6,322 nucleotides of DNA from an uncultured Ruminococcus sp. (GTDB lineage: Bacteria; Bacillota; Clostridia; Oscillospirales; Ruminococcaceae), in NCBI GenBank assembly GCA_947174085.1, contig CAMWHN010000131.1:1-6322 (forward strand), in the 5' to 3' direction. The position numbers were made by a program, and so were the translations under genes. The notes below the pieces were generated by a model that was not told the DNA's origin, searched no databases, and was given only the letters and a program-made list of their open reading frames with translations. Of this stretch, positions 5,954 through 6,322 are shown piece after piece (within the stretch, counting starts at the first letter, position 1; the number at the start of each line of letters is the position of its first letter).

Positions 5954-6222
5954 GTCTTTTTTGTGATAATTTCATGAAAATTTTGCATTTGCTGTGCTGT
6001 TGTTCGAAAAACTAGCACAAAATTTTCTCCATATTGATTAGATATTTGTTTTATCAATTTTTCTGGTGAAAATGCTTGCAAAAATTTTTCTGCACTTTCA
6101 ATCATTTGATTATGATAATTATTATCTTGCAAGACTTGATTAATATATAATTTTTGTTGATAATTATTATTTTCTAATTCACAGACAAATTTAATTTTAT
6201 CATTATTTTTTAAATCTTGCAT
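5950..6222 (-). CDS. Small hypothetical protein of 90 residues
   Basis: The product is not recognised. It is polar and rich in Asn, Gln and Lys, with no membrane segment, signal peptide or cysteine motif; it has one cysteine, near residue 14. The second half (about 43-85) looks helical with a short hydrophobic strand (FVLVF, about 68-72), which suggests a small folded domain. The start codon lies inside the last codons of the VanZ-like gene (20-bp overlap), with a modest purine-rich site, AAAGAGAG (6236-6229), six bases before it, so translation is probably coupled to that gene. Coding status rests on the open frame, the overlap and the ribosome site, not on similarity. Confidence 0.6.
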   Translation of the reverse strand: MQDLKNNDKIKFVCELENNNYQQKLYINQVLQDNNYHNQMIESAEKFLQAFSPEKLIKQISNQYGENFVLVFRTTAQQMQNFHEIITKKT

Positions 6223-6322
6223 AAATAACTCTCTTTCTTAGAAATTTTATTAGAAAATGCACTATTTGAAAACAAATAAACCCACCAAATGCACCGACTA
6301 AATTTAAAAGTAAGTCATCAAT
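6203..6322 (-). CDS. VanZ-family membrane protein, C-terminal fragment (runs off the window)
   Basis: An open minus-strand frame enters from the right edge and ends at TAA (6205-6203), giving 39 residues. It begins IDDLLLNLVGAFGGF, which matches the conserved VanZ (PF04892) C-terminal signature D-D-x-L-x-N-x-x-G-x-x-x-G at the start of the last membrane helix. A hydrophobic segment and a basic cytoplasmic tail (FLRKRVIYARFKK) follow. VanZ-like proteins are small polytopic membrane proteins; the founding member adds low-level teicoplanin resistance, but most homologues have no known role and resistance should not be assumed here. It overlaps the start of the next gene by 20 bp. The assignment rests on one motif in a short fragment. 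Confidence 0.7.
   Translation of the reverse strand: MDDLLLNLVGAFGGFICFQIVHFLIKFLRKRVIYARFKK

Overview
The window is strongly A+T-rich, with TTA-dominated leucine codons, GGAGG-type ribosome binding sites, TTG and GTG starts, sigma-A-like promoters (TTGACA, 17 bp, TAnnnT with a TG extension) and hairpin-plus-T-run terminators. Together these point to a low-GC Firmicute, most likely an anaerobic clostridial lineage. The genus cannot be read from this sequence, and the clostridial placement is inference.

Left end, minus strand: the first 12 codons of a gene that runs off the window (1-37), then a class II tRNA-Leu(UAA) (154-237) with its own promoter (256-284) and terminator (100-146). A divergent regulatory region (238-515) separates the tRNA from the main operon. 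It holds the operon promoter (444-472), a tandem 11-bp direct repeat just upstream of it (413-435), and a 9-bp inverted repeat further upstream (373-412).

Centre, plus strand (516-5345): a four-gene operon with very short junctions (ATGA overlap, 23 bp and 2 bp). The first two genes encode inner-membrane permeases of the carbohydrate ABC importer class (MalF-type and MalG-type), both with a recognisable EAA loop. The third encodes a 663-residue HlyD/MacA-type adaptor with an unusually long coiled-coil insert. The fourth encodes a short MacB-like protein that keeps the first membrane helix, the extracytoplasmic core domain and one later helix, but has no ATPase and fewer helices than MacB. No solute-binding protein or ATP-binding subunit is encoded in the window, so any working transporter must draw these from elsewhere. 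Linking importer permeases to efflux-type adaptor parts is the most unusual feature here. A hairpin at 5410-5442 ends the operon and can also serve the converging gene.

Right end, minus strand: the C-terminus of a VanZ-family membrane protein (6203-6322), an overlapping small protein of unknown function (5950-6222), and a coiled-coil/zinc-ribbon protein (5456-5881). The last has its own strong promoter, whose -35 box overlaps the stop codon of the gene before it.
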